This document shows, one piece after another, positions 45,718 through 53,726 of a DNA stretch of 64,000 nt. The stretch comes from Clostridium estertheticum subsp. estertheticum (GTDB lineage Bacteria; Bacillota; Clostridia; Clostridiales; Clostridiaceae), in NCBI RefSeq assembly GCF_001877035.1, contig NZ_CP015756.1, forward strand, positions 4,207,001 through 4,271,000. The letters are read 5' to 3'. The notes beneath the pieces are model-generated. The model worked only from the letters and a program-made list of their open reading frames with translations, was not told the origin of the DNA and searched no databases. Position numbers and translations under genes: made by a program. Numbering within the stretch: the stretch's first letter is position 1; every line of letters begins with the position of its first letter.

Positions 45718-47727
45718 ATGATAGTAAACAAACAATTTTTACCCATTTGCATGAATGATTTAAAAGAAAGAAATATATCTCAATTAGATTTTATAATAAT
45801 TACAGGGGATGCATATATAGATCATCCATCCTTTGGTAGCGCTATAATTGGAAGAACTCTAGAGCGAGAAGGCTTTACTGTAGGCATTATAGCCCAACCC
45901 GATTGGGAGGGTATTGAAGATTTTAGAAGCCTTGGTAAACCTAAATTCGCATTCATTATAAACTCTGGAAATATAGATTCTATGGTTAATCACTATACAG
46001 CAGCAAAGAAAAAGAGACATGATGATCTTTATTCTCCAGGTGGTGAATCAGGTCACAGACCAGATAGAGCTGTAATTGTATATTGTAACAGGGCCAGAGA
46101 AGCCTTTAAAAATGTTCCAATTGTAATTGGTGGTATAGAGGCAAGTCTTAGACGATTTGCCCACTATGATTACTGGTCCAATAAAGTAAGGCGAAGTTTA
46201 TTAATCGATGCTAAAGCCGACTTGCTACTTTATGGTATGGGTGAAAAAACTGTAGTTGAAATGGCTAATCTTTTTAAATATGGTATGAGTATAGAAAAAA
46301 TGACTTCTATTAGAGGCACCGTATATGCTACAAAAGATATTAGTGACCTTGAGGATTATGTAGAAGTTCCTTCTTTCGAAATTGTCTCTACTGATAAACT
46401 TGCTTATGCCGAGAGTTACAAATTACAATCATTAGAACAAGATGATATAAGAGGAAAGACTATTGTACAAAAGCATAATGACCGATATGTAGTTCAAAAT
46501 GCTCCGCAGACATCTTTAACCCAAGCTGAAATGGATATAACTTATGGTCTGCCATACACCAGAACCTACCATCCTATATATGAAGCTAAAGGTGGTATTC
46601 CCGCAATAAAAGAAGTTGAATTTTCTATAACAAGCCATAGGGGCTGTTTTGGTAGTTGTTCATTTTGTGCATTAACGTTTCATCAAGGTCGAGTTATACA
46701 AAATAGAAGTCAGAAATCTATAATAGACGAAGCTACTCTTTTAACTACCTTAAAGAATTTCAAAGGATACATTCACGATATTGGTGGTCCTACTGCAAAT
46801 TTTAGACACAGAGCTTGCAAGATTCAAGAAAAAGTAGGTGTATGTCGTGATAAACAATGCATGTTCCCAACTCCATGCAAAAATCTTATTATTGATCACA
46901 CTGAATACTTAGATTTATTAAGAAAAGTTAGAGTAATCCCGAACATTAAAAAAGTTTTTATTCGTTCTGGAATAAGATACGATTATTTAATATATGATAA
47001 AAACACTAAATTTTTTGAAGAATTATGTGAACATCATATTAGCGGACAATTAAAAGTAGCCCCAGAACACATTAGTGACAAAGTACTAGACCAAATGGGA
47101 AAATCAAAACAAGAAGTGTTTGATAGGTTTGTCAAAAAATATAACGAAACTAATAAAGAACTAGATAAAGATCAATTTTTGGTTCCATACTTTATGTCAA
47201 GCCACCCAGGGTGTGACCTCACAGAATCAATTAAATTATCAGAATATATAAACGAAATGGGTTACACTCCAGAACAAGTTCAAGACTTTTACCCAACACC
47301 TGGCAGTTTATCTACTACTATATTTTATACTGGAGTAAATCCTTTCAGTGGCGCAAAAGTTTATGTTCCAACCGAACAAAAAGAAAAAAACATGCAAAGA
47401 GCTCTTATGCAATTTAAGAATCCAGAAAACTACAGCATTGTAAGAGATGCTTTAGTAAAAGCTCACAGAGAAGATTTGATTGGTTCTGATAAAAAATCAT
47501 TAATACCATCAAGACCTACCAAAGCAAATAATCATCCAAAGTATCAAGGGAAGAAACATTCTAAGTTTAGGACACCAAATACAGAACCTGGACATGTTTC
47601 TGAGCCTGCTCCTAGAACCTTTACAAAACCTTCTTTAAAAACAACATCAAAACCAAATTTAAAGACTGCTCCGAAGCCGTCTAAAAAACGTACATCAAAC
47701 CTTAGTCCTAGAAAACGACAAGGCTAA
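45718..47727 (+). CDS. YgiQ family radical SAM protein
   Basis: 669 aa. An N-terminal cobalamin-binding-like (UPF0313) domain begins with [24 protein letters not shown] and includes [18 protein letters not shown]. The radical SAM domain has Cys310, Cys314 and Cys317 (GCFGSCSFC) for the [4Fe-4S] cluster. Further Cys motifs [12 protein letters not shown] and a very basic Lys/Pro/Thr-rich tail (about 600-669), reminiscent of RNA-binding tails, follow. The reaction of YgiQ proteins is unknown. Strong CAGGAGG ribosome site; monocistronic with its own terminator. Confidence 0.92.
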   Translation: MIVNKQFLPICMNDLKERNISQLDFIIITGDAYIDHPSFGSAIIGRTLEREGFTVGIIAQPDWEGIEDFRSLGKPKFAFIINSGNIDSMVNHYTAAKKKRHDDLYSPGGESGHRPDRAVIVYCNRAREAFKNVPIVIGGIEASLRRFAHYDYWSNKVRRSLLIDAKADLLLYGMGEKTVVEMANLFKYGMSIEKMTSIRGTVYATKDISDLEDYVEVPSFEIVSTDKLAYAESYKLQSLEQDDIRGKTIVQKHNDRYVVQNAPQTSLTQAEMDITYGLPYTRTYHPIYEAKGGIPAIKEVEFSITSHRGCFGSCSFCALTFHQGRVIQNRSQKSIIDEATLLTTLKNFKGYIHDIGGPTANFRHRACKIQEKVGVCRDKQCMFPTPCKNLIIDHTEYLDLLRKVRVIPNIKKVFIRSGIRYDYLIYDKNTKFFEELCEHHISGQLKVAPEHISDKVLDQMGKSKQEVFDRFVKKYNETNKELDKDQFLVPYFMSSHPGCDLTESIKLSEYINEMGYTPEQVQDFYPTPGSLSTTIFYTGVNPFSGAKVYVPTEQKEKNMQRALMQFKNPENYSIVRDALVKAHREDLIGSDKKSLIPSRPTKANNHPKYQGKKHSKFRTPNTEPGHVSEPAPRTFTKPSLKTTSKPNLKTAPKPSKKRTSNLSPRKRQG

Positions 47728-47732
47728 AAAAC

Positions 47733-47777
47733 AAAAGACATATATAGCTGTAATTTTTATAGCTATATATGTCTTTT
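47733..47777. terminator. bidirectional terminator between convergent genes
   Basis: AAAAGACATATATAGCT and AGCTATATATGTCTTTT, a perfect 17-bp stem. It reaches into the last codons of the minus-strand membrane-protein gene. Confidence 0.9.
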
Positions 47778-48404
47778 AACTTTATTCAAAGCATAATCCA
47801 TTGTTAGAATCCAAGAAATATCTCCTAGCAATAGGAAATTGAAACTTGTATTTATCGTAGTTAGAAGGACTGATATTAATGTAATACTCGCTGATATAAC
47901 TATTAATAATGATCCCAGTTTATTTGAATAGCGTGTATTAAATAGATTTATGCCCATAATTATAAGGATTGAATTTATTATAAGTGACGTATAATAAAAA
48001 TAATTCTCTAATTGTAATTTTATAGTATATCCATAAAGATTTGATATAGCAGTATTTGCACTAGAATTATATATGACAATACAATAACCTAAACACAAAA
48101 CTCCAGATATCAATATAATTTTTCTTAATTTAATCGTATTTTTTCTAACAAATATAAAAACTGAGATTATGCCGCATATTGGTATACACAAAAAGTTTGT
48201 GTATACTAAAGGTTTTAACATATATAAATGATTTTGATCCTTTACAATTAAAAGTATTATTAAGGTTATGTATCTAATTGTCATTAAAATTAAAGCTACA
48301 AAACTTATTATTTTGATTTTCCTAGGAACATAATATAGACTACAAATTATACCTTCATATAATAATAAAATCATTATAACCAGCAGTAAAAAATATATTT
48401 TCAT
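47763..48404 (-). CDS. hypothetical multi-pass membrane protein
   Basis: 213 aa with about seven hydrophobic segments (roughly 2-22, 31-53, 64-88, 96-112, 130-155, 165-185, 188-205). The layout resembles the N-terminal 7-TM sensor module of some histidine kinases or diguanylate cyclases, but no catalytic domain follows; the protein ends in DYALNKVKRHI. I do not recognise the family. A weak ribosome site (GGGAGAGT) precedes the ATG. Neighbours give no clear functional hint. Its last codons lie inside the shared terminator. Confidence 0.6.
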   Translation of the reverse strand: MKIYFLLLVIMILLLYEGIICSLYYVPRKIKIISFVALILMTIRYITLIILLIVKDQNHLYMLKPLVYTNFLCIPICGIISVFIFVRKNTIKLRKIILISGVLCLGYCIVIYNSSANTAISNLYGYTIKLQLENYFYYTSLIINSILIIMGINLFNTRYSNKLGSLLIVISASITLISVLLTTINTSFNFLLLGDISWILTMDYALNKVKRHI

Positions 48405-48468
48405 TCTTACTCTCCCTAAAATTGCTACTGTTAATATTTATTAATTATCATATGAAATTATGCATAAT

Positions 48469-49356
48469 TTATTGTATTTTAGATCCTATTATAGATATTC
48501 CGCCCTTTTCACAAGTAATAAGTAGAGGAAAATCTGGTCCTCTCTCACCATCTATGTCTGTAACGATATCCTCATGACATTCTATTTCAAGCTTACTAGT
48601 CTTAAAATAAACAATTCCCTCAACATTCTCAAGGTGCTCATTTCTTAACATTTTGATGAAAATATTTAAAATATTTTTCATATTTCCAGCCTTTATTATT
48701 ATTACATCTAAAAGTCCATCGTCCACTTTAGCCTTGTATGCAAACCTCATACTTCCTGCGGTTTGTCCATTAAATACTAACATTAAGTACATATCACCAT
48801 CAAATAAAACTTCATCTGAGGTGACTTTTATTTTTAGTTTTCTAAAATTGGGCAATTGTTCTATTCCCTTTACATAATATGCTAATTTGCCTATAGTATT
48901 TTTAAGATTCATATCCATTTTCTGAGATATATCTGTGAATAACCCCGTACTCGCTACGTTTACAAAATATTTATCATTTATCTTTCCTAAATCTATCTTT
49001 TTTACATCACTATTTAATATCTGATAACATGCATCATATACATCATGAGGCATTCCTATATAATTTGCAAAATCATTTGCAGTACCTACGGGAAGGATTG
49101 CTATAGGCAAATCTGTTTCCCTTTTTTTCATCTCATTTACTACACTATCTATTGTTCCATCTCCACCTGCTATTAAGACATATTTATAACCTTCATCTAT
49201 GTCAAAAAAAGCATCCGATATAGGATATTCATTACATATTCTATATGGTACTATTGTATAATTATATTTTTGATGAATCATTATTATTTGGTCTAAATCT
49301 GATGCTATAGTGCTTTCTCCAGAATATGGGTTGTAAATAAACTTCACCTTATTCAT
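48469..49356 (-). CDS. diacylglycerol/lipid kinase family protein (YegS/DgkB-like)
   Basis: 295 aa. The nucleotide-binding loop GGDGTIDSVVNEM (64-76), the second motif ILPVGTANDFANYIGMP and the later DGLLDVIIIKAGN define the DAGK catalytic family. It probably phosphorylates diacylglycerol or a related lipid head at the inner membrane surface for phospholipid or lipoteichoic-acid recycling. Substrate preference cannot be read. Separate promoter and no operon partner; pssA, a phospholipid gene, lies 0.8 kb away on the other strand. Confidence 0.88.
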   Translation of the reverse strand: MNKVKFIYNPYSGESTIASDLDQIIMIHQKYNYTIVPYRICNEYPISDAFFDIDEGYKYVLIAGGDGTIDSVVNEMKKRETDLPIAILPVGTANDFANYIGMPHDVYDACYQILNSDVKKIDLGKINDKYFVNVASTGLFTDISQKMDMNLKNTIGKLAYYVKGIEQLPNFRKLKIKVTSDEVLFDGDMYLMLVFNGQTAGSMRFAYKAKVDDGLLDVIIIKAGNMKNILNIFIKMLRNEHLENVEGIVYFKTSKLEIECHEDIVTDIDGERGPDFPLLITCEKGGISIIGSKIQ

Positions 49357-49423
49357 TCCATTCTCTCCTATTTCCGCCTAATTTAACGATTTATTTATAA
49401 ACATTATACCTCTTTAAAATTAA

Positions 49424-49451
49424 ATCCACAAGATTCCATTTTCTTGTGGAT
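49424..49451 (-). terminator. terminator after the CBS-domain gene
   Basis: ATCCACAAGA and TCTTGTGGAT, a perfect 10-bp stem with an 8-base loop. On the minus strand TTTAATTTTAAAG follows, a moderate T-rich tail. Confidence 0.7.
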
Positions 49452-49488
49452 GTTCATTAAATAATATTAGACTTAATTACAATTGGCT

Positions 49489-49920
49489 TTAAAAACAATG
49501 CGAACAAGGAATTGAAATTTCACCCAAGACGTCTGTAGTTTCCTGTTTTAAATTTGGTTCTAATGCTAAATCTCCGAGGGTTACGATCCCAATTAATTCA
49601 TTATCTGAAGTAATTGGCAATCTTCTTATTTGCCTCTCACCCATAATCCTAGTAGCATCATTAACATTTATATTTTCATCTCCTACTACTGGGTTTGAAG
49701 TCATAATTTCTCTTATCTTTTGTACTTTGATGTCTTTACCTTCTGCTACACATCTTAAAATTATATCTCTATCAGTTATAATACCAACTAATCCTCTACC
49801 CTGCGTATTTACAGGAATTGATCCTATATTATACTCTTTCATAATTTGAGCTGCACGTTCAACTGTATCATCTACTGATAAACTTATAACCTCTTTAGTC
49901 ATTATTTCCGAAATTTTCAT
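49489..49920 (-). CDS. CBS-domain pair protein
   Basis: 143 aa made of two CBS domains: MTKEVISLSVDDTVERAAQI with TQGRGLVGIITDRDI (about 8-65) and MTSNPVVGDENINVNDATRI with SDNELIGIVTLGDLA (about 73-130). The C-terminus ends in PCSHCF, a CxxC that is unusual for such small proteins and might bind metal. CBS pairs bind adenosyl ligands, but the target of this stand-alone protein is unknown. Ribosome site AGGAGG. The 270-bp upstream spacer shared with pssA shows no clear motif beyond AT-rich promoter-like sequence. Confidence 0.9.
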   Translation of the reverse strand: MKISEIMTKEVISLSVDDTVERAAQIMKEYNIGSIPVNTQGRGLVGIITDRDIILRCVAEGKDIKVQKIREIMTSNPVVGDENINVNDATRIMGERQIRRLPITSDNELIGIVTLGDLALEPNLKQETTDVLGEISIPCSHCF

Positions 49921-50190
49921 TTTATAATCCTCCTCATTTCTCCTTACGTTAGATAACGATTATTATATTTTAACCATAATGAAAAATTTATATTAATGTT
50001 TTTTATTCTACTTATATTTTTTTTATAAAACATAAAATCATCTCCTGGATCGTTAAAACAAGATATAACCCTTGTATATTTTATTTTTATTATAAAATAA
50101 TGTATAATTAAAAATATCTTTTATACAAATTATATGCTAACCTAGTGTTAAGTTTATAATGCAATTTTATTATTTAGGGAGTGGTGTTTA

Positions 50191-50703
50191 GTGGAAAAAT
50201 CTTTTATACCAAATATTCTTACCTTTGGAAATTTAGTTTTTGGTTTGTTATCTTTGTTAATGACATTTCAAGCTAATTACAAGTTATCTGTAATTTTTAT
50301 ATTATTAGCTGCTCTAATGGACAGATATGACGGACAAGTAGCACGACTTTTAAAAGTATCTAGTGAACTTGGTAAAGAACTAGATTCATTAGCAGATCTA
50401 GTCTCTTTTGGAGTTGCACCTGCTGTATTAATATTTATTTTATATGATTTCATCTCACTTGGAAATTTAGGTTATATTTGTTTTTTAGTATACCCTGTAG
50501 CTGGTGCATATAGACTAGCAAGATATAATAACTCTACATTTAATAATGTTTATACAGGTATCCCCATTACTTTAGCCGGAATACTCGTAGCACTTTATGC
50601 TCTAGTTACTTTAAACTCACCGCATAACTTCCCGCTTACTATTATTATAATGTTTATACTCTCTTACCTTATGGTAAGTAAATTTCAAATAAAAAAAAGG
50701 TGA
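50191..50703 (+). CDS. pssA: CDP-diacylglycerol-serine O-phosphatidyltransferase
   Basis: 170 aa, GTG start with AGGGAG 9 bases upstream. The CDP-alcohol phosphotransferase motif D-G-x2-A-R-x8-G-x3-D-x3-D is present: DGQVARLLKVSSELGKELDS followed by LAD. About six membrane segments. N-terminal IPNILTFGNLVFGLLSLL is typical of the PssA subtype II. It makes phosphatidylserine at the membrane, the precursor of phosphatidylethanolamine; a psd gene is not nearby. The related PgsA is less likely, given that N-terminus and the AGAYRLARYN motif. Confidence 0.88.
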   Translation: MEKSFIPNILTFGNLVFGLLSLLMTFQANYKLSVIFILLAALMDRYDGQVARLLKVSSELGKELDSLADLVSFGVAPAVLIFILYDFISLGNLGYICFLVYPVAGAYRLARYNNSTFNNVYTGIPITLAGILVALYALVTLNSPHNFPLTIIIMFILSYLMVSKFQIKKR

Positions 50704-50768
50704 CAAAGATTTGAATTATAATATAATATAAAAATCATTTTATGTCTCTGTTATTAATTCAATCATAC

Positions 50769-50819
50769 AAAAAATACCTATTAGTTAAATGCATTTTTCA
50801 TGCCTTTAACCAATAGGTA
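50769..50819 (-). terminator. terminator of the hypothetical gene at 50872
   Basis: TACCTATTAGTTAAA and TTTAACCAATAGGTA (one mismatch), 15-base loop, followed on the minus strand by TTTTTTGTATG. Confidence 0.85.
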
Positions 50820-50871
50820 CCAATTAATATTTCTAATATTTTTCTGATTCTAGTAAAATCAAATAAATGCT

Positions 50872-51201
50872 TTAATCTTTTAATTTTAAATCCTCATCAA
50901 TTTCTGTTTCTATATACTCTATTTGAAGCTTGCTTTTCATAATTTCGGTTTTCATTTTGCAATAAGACATATAACTATAACTTGCATCATCTAACACCTT
51001 TATTGTCTCGTCTATAATATTTCCTACCCCATCCGCTCTTTTAAGTGCATCCTTAACGTCGCTTTTTTTAGATAATGCAATTCCATTTAATTCATTTGCT
51101 CCGCCTATTAACAAACGATATGAATTAACTAGTTTAGTTAAGACATCTGCCAGATTATTTATATCATTGTAATAATTCTGAACTACTCTTCTATGTGCCA
51201 A
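50872..51201 (-). CDS. hypothetical protein, all-helical
   Basis: 109 aa, predicted fully helical from heptad-like Leu/Ile spacing (NDINNLADVLTKLVNSYRLL, then VKDALKRADGVGNIIDETIK and a C-terminal acidic helix MKSKLQIEYIETEIDEDLKL). No membrane segment, signal or metal motif. I do not recognise the family. The gene has its own terminator and lies 58 bp after sdaAA on the same strand, so it may be the end of the serine dehydratase transcript. The upstream ribosome site is AAAAGGTGA. Confidence 0.6.
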   Translation of the reverse strand: MAHRRVVQNYYNDINNLADVLTKLVNSYRLLIGGANELNGIALSKKSDVKDALKRADGVGNIIDETIKVLDDASYSYMSYCKMKTEIMKSKLQIEYIETEIDEDLKLKD

Positions 51202-51259
51202 ATAATCACCTTTTAGTTTAATTATATTATAAAATAAATTAAATTATGTTATATATTTT

Positions 51260-52135
51260 TTATTTTGATAAAATTTCTTTTGCAAGTTTTAGCCCTGTAG
51301 GTGTAGTTGCAAGCCCACCCATAGCAGTCTCTCTTAATTCGCAAGGCAATTGCTTGCCTACCTTATACATTGCAATTACTGTATCATCAAAAGGTATTCG
51401 ACTTGTAACTCCACTCATAACAAGATCTGCAGTAGTCAAAGCACTTACTGCCCCAGCTATATTTCGTTTAGCGCAAGGTACCTCAACCAAACCTGCAACA
51501 GGGTCACATACTAGCCCTAGTATGTTTTTTATAACAATAGCAGCTGCATCCATTGCCATAGCAGGTGTTCCGCCCATCATTTCAACTACCGCAGCCGCGC
51601 ACATTGCGGCAGCCGAACCGCATTCAGCCTGACATCCACCCTCAGCTCCTGATAGTGTAGCATTTTTAGCAATTATTATACCTATCCCAGCTGATGTAAA
51701 TAGTGCATTAATTAGGTCATCTTCAGTTTTATTTAACTTTTCGCCCGCAGTAATAACTACAGCTGGAATAATCCCACAAGATCCCGCTGTAGGTGCTGCA
51801 ACTATTTTACCCATAGTTGCATTTACTTCTGAGCAAGAAACAGCTCTTGCCATTGCTTTTATCATAAACTCACCTGTTAATGTGTTTTTAGCCTGTGCAT
51901 ACCTGTTTAGTTTAATTGCATCGCCTCCTATTAACCCACTTATTGACCTAGTTTCGTTTGTGAGCCCATATTCTGCTGCTTCTCTCATAGTATCTAAATT
52001 TTTTCTCATTTTTTCAACAATTTGGCTTCGCGAAAGCCCACTCTCATCAATCTCACACATTATAGTATATTCCCAAATTGGTATATTCTTTTCCTTACAT
52101 ATATTTAGAAGCTCTATCCCTTTGTTTACGAACAC
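51260..52135 (-). CDS. sdaAA: L-serine dehydratase, iron-sulfur type, alpha subunit
   Basis: 291 aa. The catalytic alpha chain of the two-subunit Firmicute enzyme that deaminates L-serine to pyruvate and ammonia with a [4Fe-4S] cluster. Seen: MGKIVAAPTAGSCGIIPAVV, LSGAEGGCQAECGSAAAMCA, with three of the cluster Cys, and VCDPVAGLVEVPCAKRN. Length and motifs are standard. It follows sdaAB by 71 bp. Start at ATG 52135; the ribosome site is AAGGGGGAAAAA. Confidence 0.95.
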   Translation of the reverse strand: MFVNKGIELLNICKEKNIPIWEYTIMCEIDESGLSRSQIVEKMRKNLDTMREAAEYGLTNETRSISGLIGGDAIKLNRYAQAKNTLTGEFMIKAMARAVSCSEVNATMGKIVAAPTAGSCGIIPAVVITAGEKLNKTEDDLINALFTSAGIGIIIAKNATLSGAEGGCQAECGSAAAMCAAAVVEMMGGTPAMAMDAAAIVIKNILGLVCDPVAGLVEVPCAKRNIAGAVSALTTADLVMSGVTSRIPFDDTVIAMYKVGKQLPCELRETAMGGLATTPTGLKLAKEILSK

Positions 52136-52206
52136 AATTTTTCCCCCTTGTAATATCTTTAGTTAATAATCTTACTCTTAATTATTCTCTAATATCTCTA
52201 CTTTTA

Positions 52207-52884
52207 TTACGACTCTACCAATGGTGCAATTTCTCTTATATTATATATATTGCCCATGCTCTTAATTCTGTTTAGAACATCTCTACCAACTATACTATCT
52301 GTTTCAAAAACCATAGTGGCATTTAATCCTCTACTATTTCTATATACATTCATAAATGCTATATTAACATTTTCCTCATACAATATAGTACTTACTTTTG
52401 AAATCATCCCTGGAATATCTTTATGCCTAACTATAATTGTTGGATAATTACCTGTAAACTTAACAGCTTCTCCATCAACACTAAATATTAAAATATTTCC
52501 CCCTCCAACAGAGGAGCCAATAATTTCTATTACTCTACCACTTTTTTTCGTTATAACAAACTTTACAGTATTCGGATGAACATCACCCAAATCTGCGAAA
52601 GCAAACTCAACGTTTAGTCCTTCCTCTTTAGCTATATTCATTGAGTCCTTAAGTCTATCATCCCAAGGATCCATCCCTAAGATCCCTGCAATTAATGCTT
52701 TGTCTGTCCCATGTCCTTTATATGTTTTAGCAAAAGACCCATGAAGCACAAATTGGACCGACATTATGTCCTTACCCGCAATAATAGAAGCAACCTTAGC
52801 AAGCCTCGCCGCACCAGCTGTATGAGAACTTGATGGTCCAATCATAATTGGACCTAATATATCAAAAGCACTATAATTTTTCAT
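52207..52884 (-). CDS. sdaAB: L-serine dehydratase, iron-sulfur type, beta subunit
   Basis: 225 aa from ATG 52884, where AAGGAGG lies 5 bases upstream; the nine extra upstream codons have none. N-terminal ILGPIMIGPSSSHTAGAARL is the SdaAB signature, and the C-terminal ACT domain (YPTIIVRHKDIPGMISKVST onward) probably binds L-serine as an allosteric activator. It forms the active enzyme with SdaAA. The start of an 840-bp repeat-bearing, gene-free region lies just upstream. Confidence 0.94.
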   Translation of the reverse strand: MKNYSAFDILGPIMIGPSSSHTAGAARLAKVASIIAGKDIMSVQFVLHGSFAKTYKGHGTDKALIAGILGMDPWDDRLKDSMNIAKEEGLNVEFAFADLGDVHPNTVKFVITKKSGRVIEIIGSSVGGGNILIFSVDGEAVKFTGNYPTIIVRHKDIPGMISKVSTILYEENVNIAFMNVYRNSRGLNATMVFETDSIVGRDVLNRIKSMGNIYNIREIAPLVES

Positions 52885-52934
52885 TTTGTCCTCCTTATCG
52901 TCCCTAAACATTTCTATTTCTTAAAATAATAACT

Positions 52935-53187
52935 AAGTCATGTATCAAAATTTCTCCTACGTGATTAGCAACCGAATTCAAAACAAGAAATTCAATTAAA
53001 AGCTTCTAATCTTTTGCATATATAAAATTCTCTATCGCTCACATTCGGCATCATGCCTCAGGTTCGCTAGCCTGCCTTCCTGGCAGTCTTACGAGAATTT
53101 TATATCAGCAAAAGAAGAATCTTTAAATTAAATTTCAATAGTTTTTTCATTTCTTGTTGCTAATCACTTCGGAGAAATATCATACTT
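52935..53187. repeat. about 250-bp palindromic element, copy 1
   Basis: The ends are inverted repeats: GTGATTAGCAAC (52961-52972) pairs with GTTGCTAATCAC (53156-53167), flanked by ATTTCTCC/GGAGAAAT. Inside are nested stems TCTTTTGC/GCAAAAGA (53010-53017/53108-53115), ATATAAAATTCTC/GAGAATTTTATAT (53020-53032/53093-53105), GGCA-tca-TGCC (53047-53057) and CTGCC-ttcct-GGCAG (53072-53086), with a GC-rich core. No ORF. Homologous to the element at 53474-53719 in opposite orientation. MITE-like or a structured RNA; identity unknown. Confidence 0.8.
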
Positions 53188-53473
53188 TTCAACTTTAAAT
53201 CTATTGTGTAAAATAAAATTTATAACTATGCTGATGAAAGCATGTAAAAGTATTACAAATAGTATATAGTAAGTTTTACAAATTCTTGGTTTACGAATAA
53301 ATATTTGGCCTAATCATCCTAGGAAGCATAACAATTATTAATTGTTACTAACATATACTCCTCCCGGTTGTGCTAGCACTTCTTAATCATTCTACCTTAT
53401 AGATACCGTTGAAACATTACTTAGAGTCTGCTAACGAACATTCGATGGGCATTTAAAATATACCATTGACAAC
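53188..53473. repeat. spacer with probable decayed copy of the same palindromic element
   Basis: No gene. AATTCTTGGTTTACGAAT (53281-53298) matches AATTCTTGTTTTGCGAAT of copy 2, and GGCCTAATCATCCTAGGAAG resembles the core hairpin with a small insertion. CTGCTAACGAACATTCGA (53429-53446) matches the conserved CTAACGAAC part. This suggests a third, degraded copy in copy-2 orientation; the rest shows nothing. Confidence 0.4.
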
Positions 53474-53719
53474 AAGTATGAAGTTTCTCCAAGGTGACTT
53501 GAAATACGAAACGAAAAAACAATTGAAATTTCATTTAGTAATTCTTGTTTTGCGAATGTTAAATTTTCGTAGGCCTGACAGGAAGTCAGGCTAACGAACC
53601 CGAGACAGGACGTCGAGTGTGAGTGGTAGAAAATTTCACATAAGCAAAATATTAGAATTTCTTAATGTAATTTCACGTTTCGAGTTCGTTTGCAAGGTGC
53701 GTAGGAGAAATTCATACTT
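53474..53719. repeat. about 250-bp palindromic element, copy 2 (opposite orientation)
   Basis: Ends AAGTATGAAGTTTCTCC and GGAGAAATTCATACTT are near-perfect inverted repeats. Stems match those of copy 1: AAATTTTC/GAAAATTT (53561-53568/53629-53636), GACA-gga-CGTC (53604-53614) and CCTGAC-aggaa-GTCAGG (53574-53590). Read on the minus strand, the core aligns with copy 1 at roughly three quarters identity, including GGTTCGYTAGCCTG. The right end stops 7 bp short of the kinase stop codon at 53727. Confidence 0.8.
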
Positions 53720-53726
53720 CATTCCA

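Noticed and set aside
52935-53719. CRISPR array or tRNA-like gene in the repeat region (GGTTCG motif)
   Set aside because: There are only two full-length inverted copies with no regular spacers, and no acceptor stem or CCA-compatible cloverleaf fits around GGTTCG.
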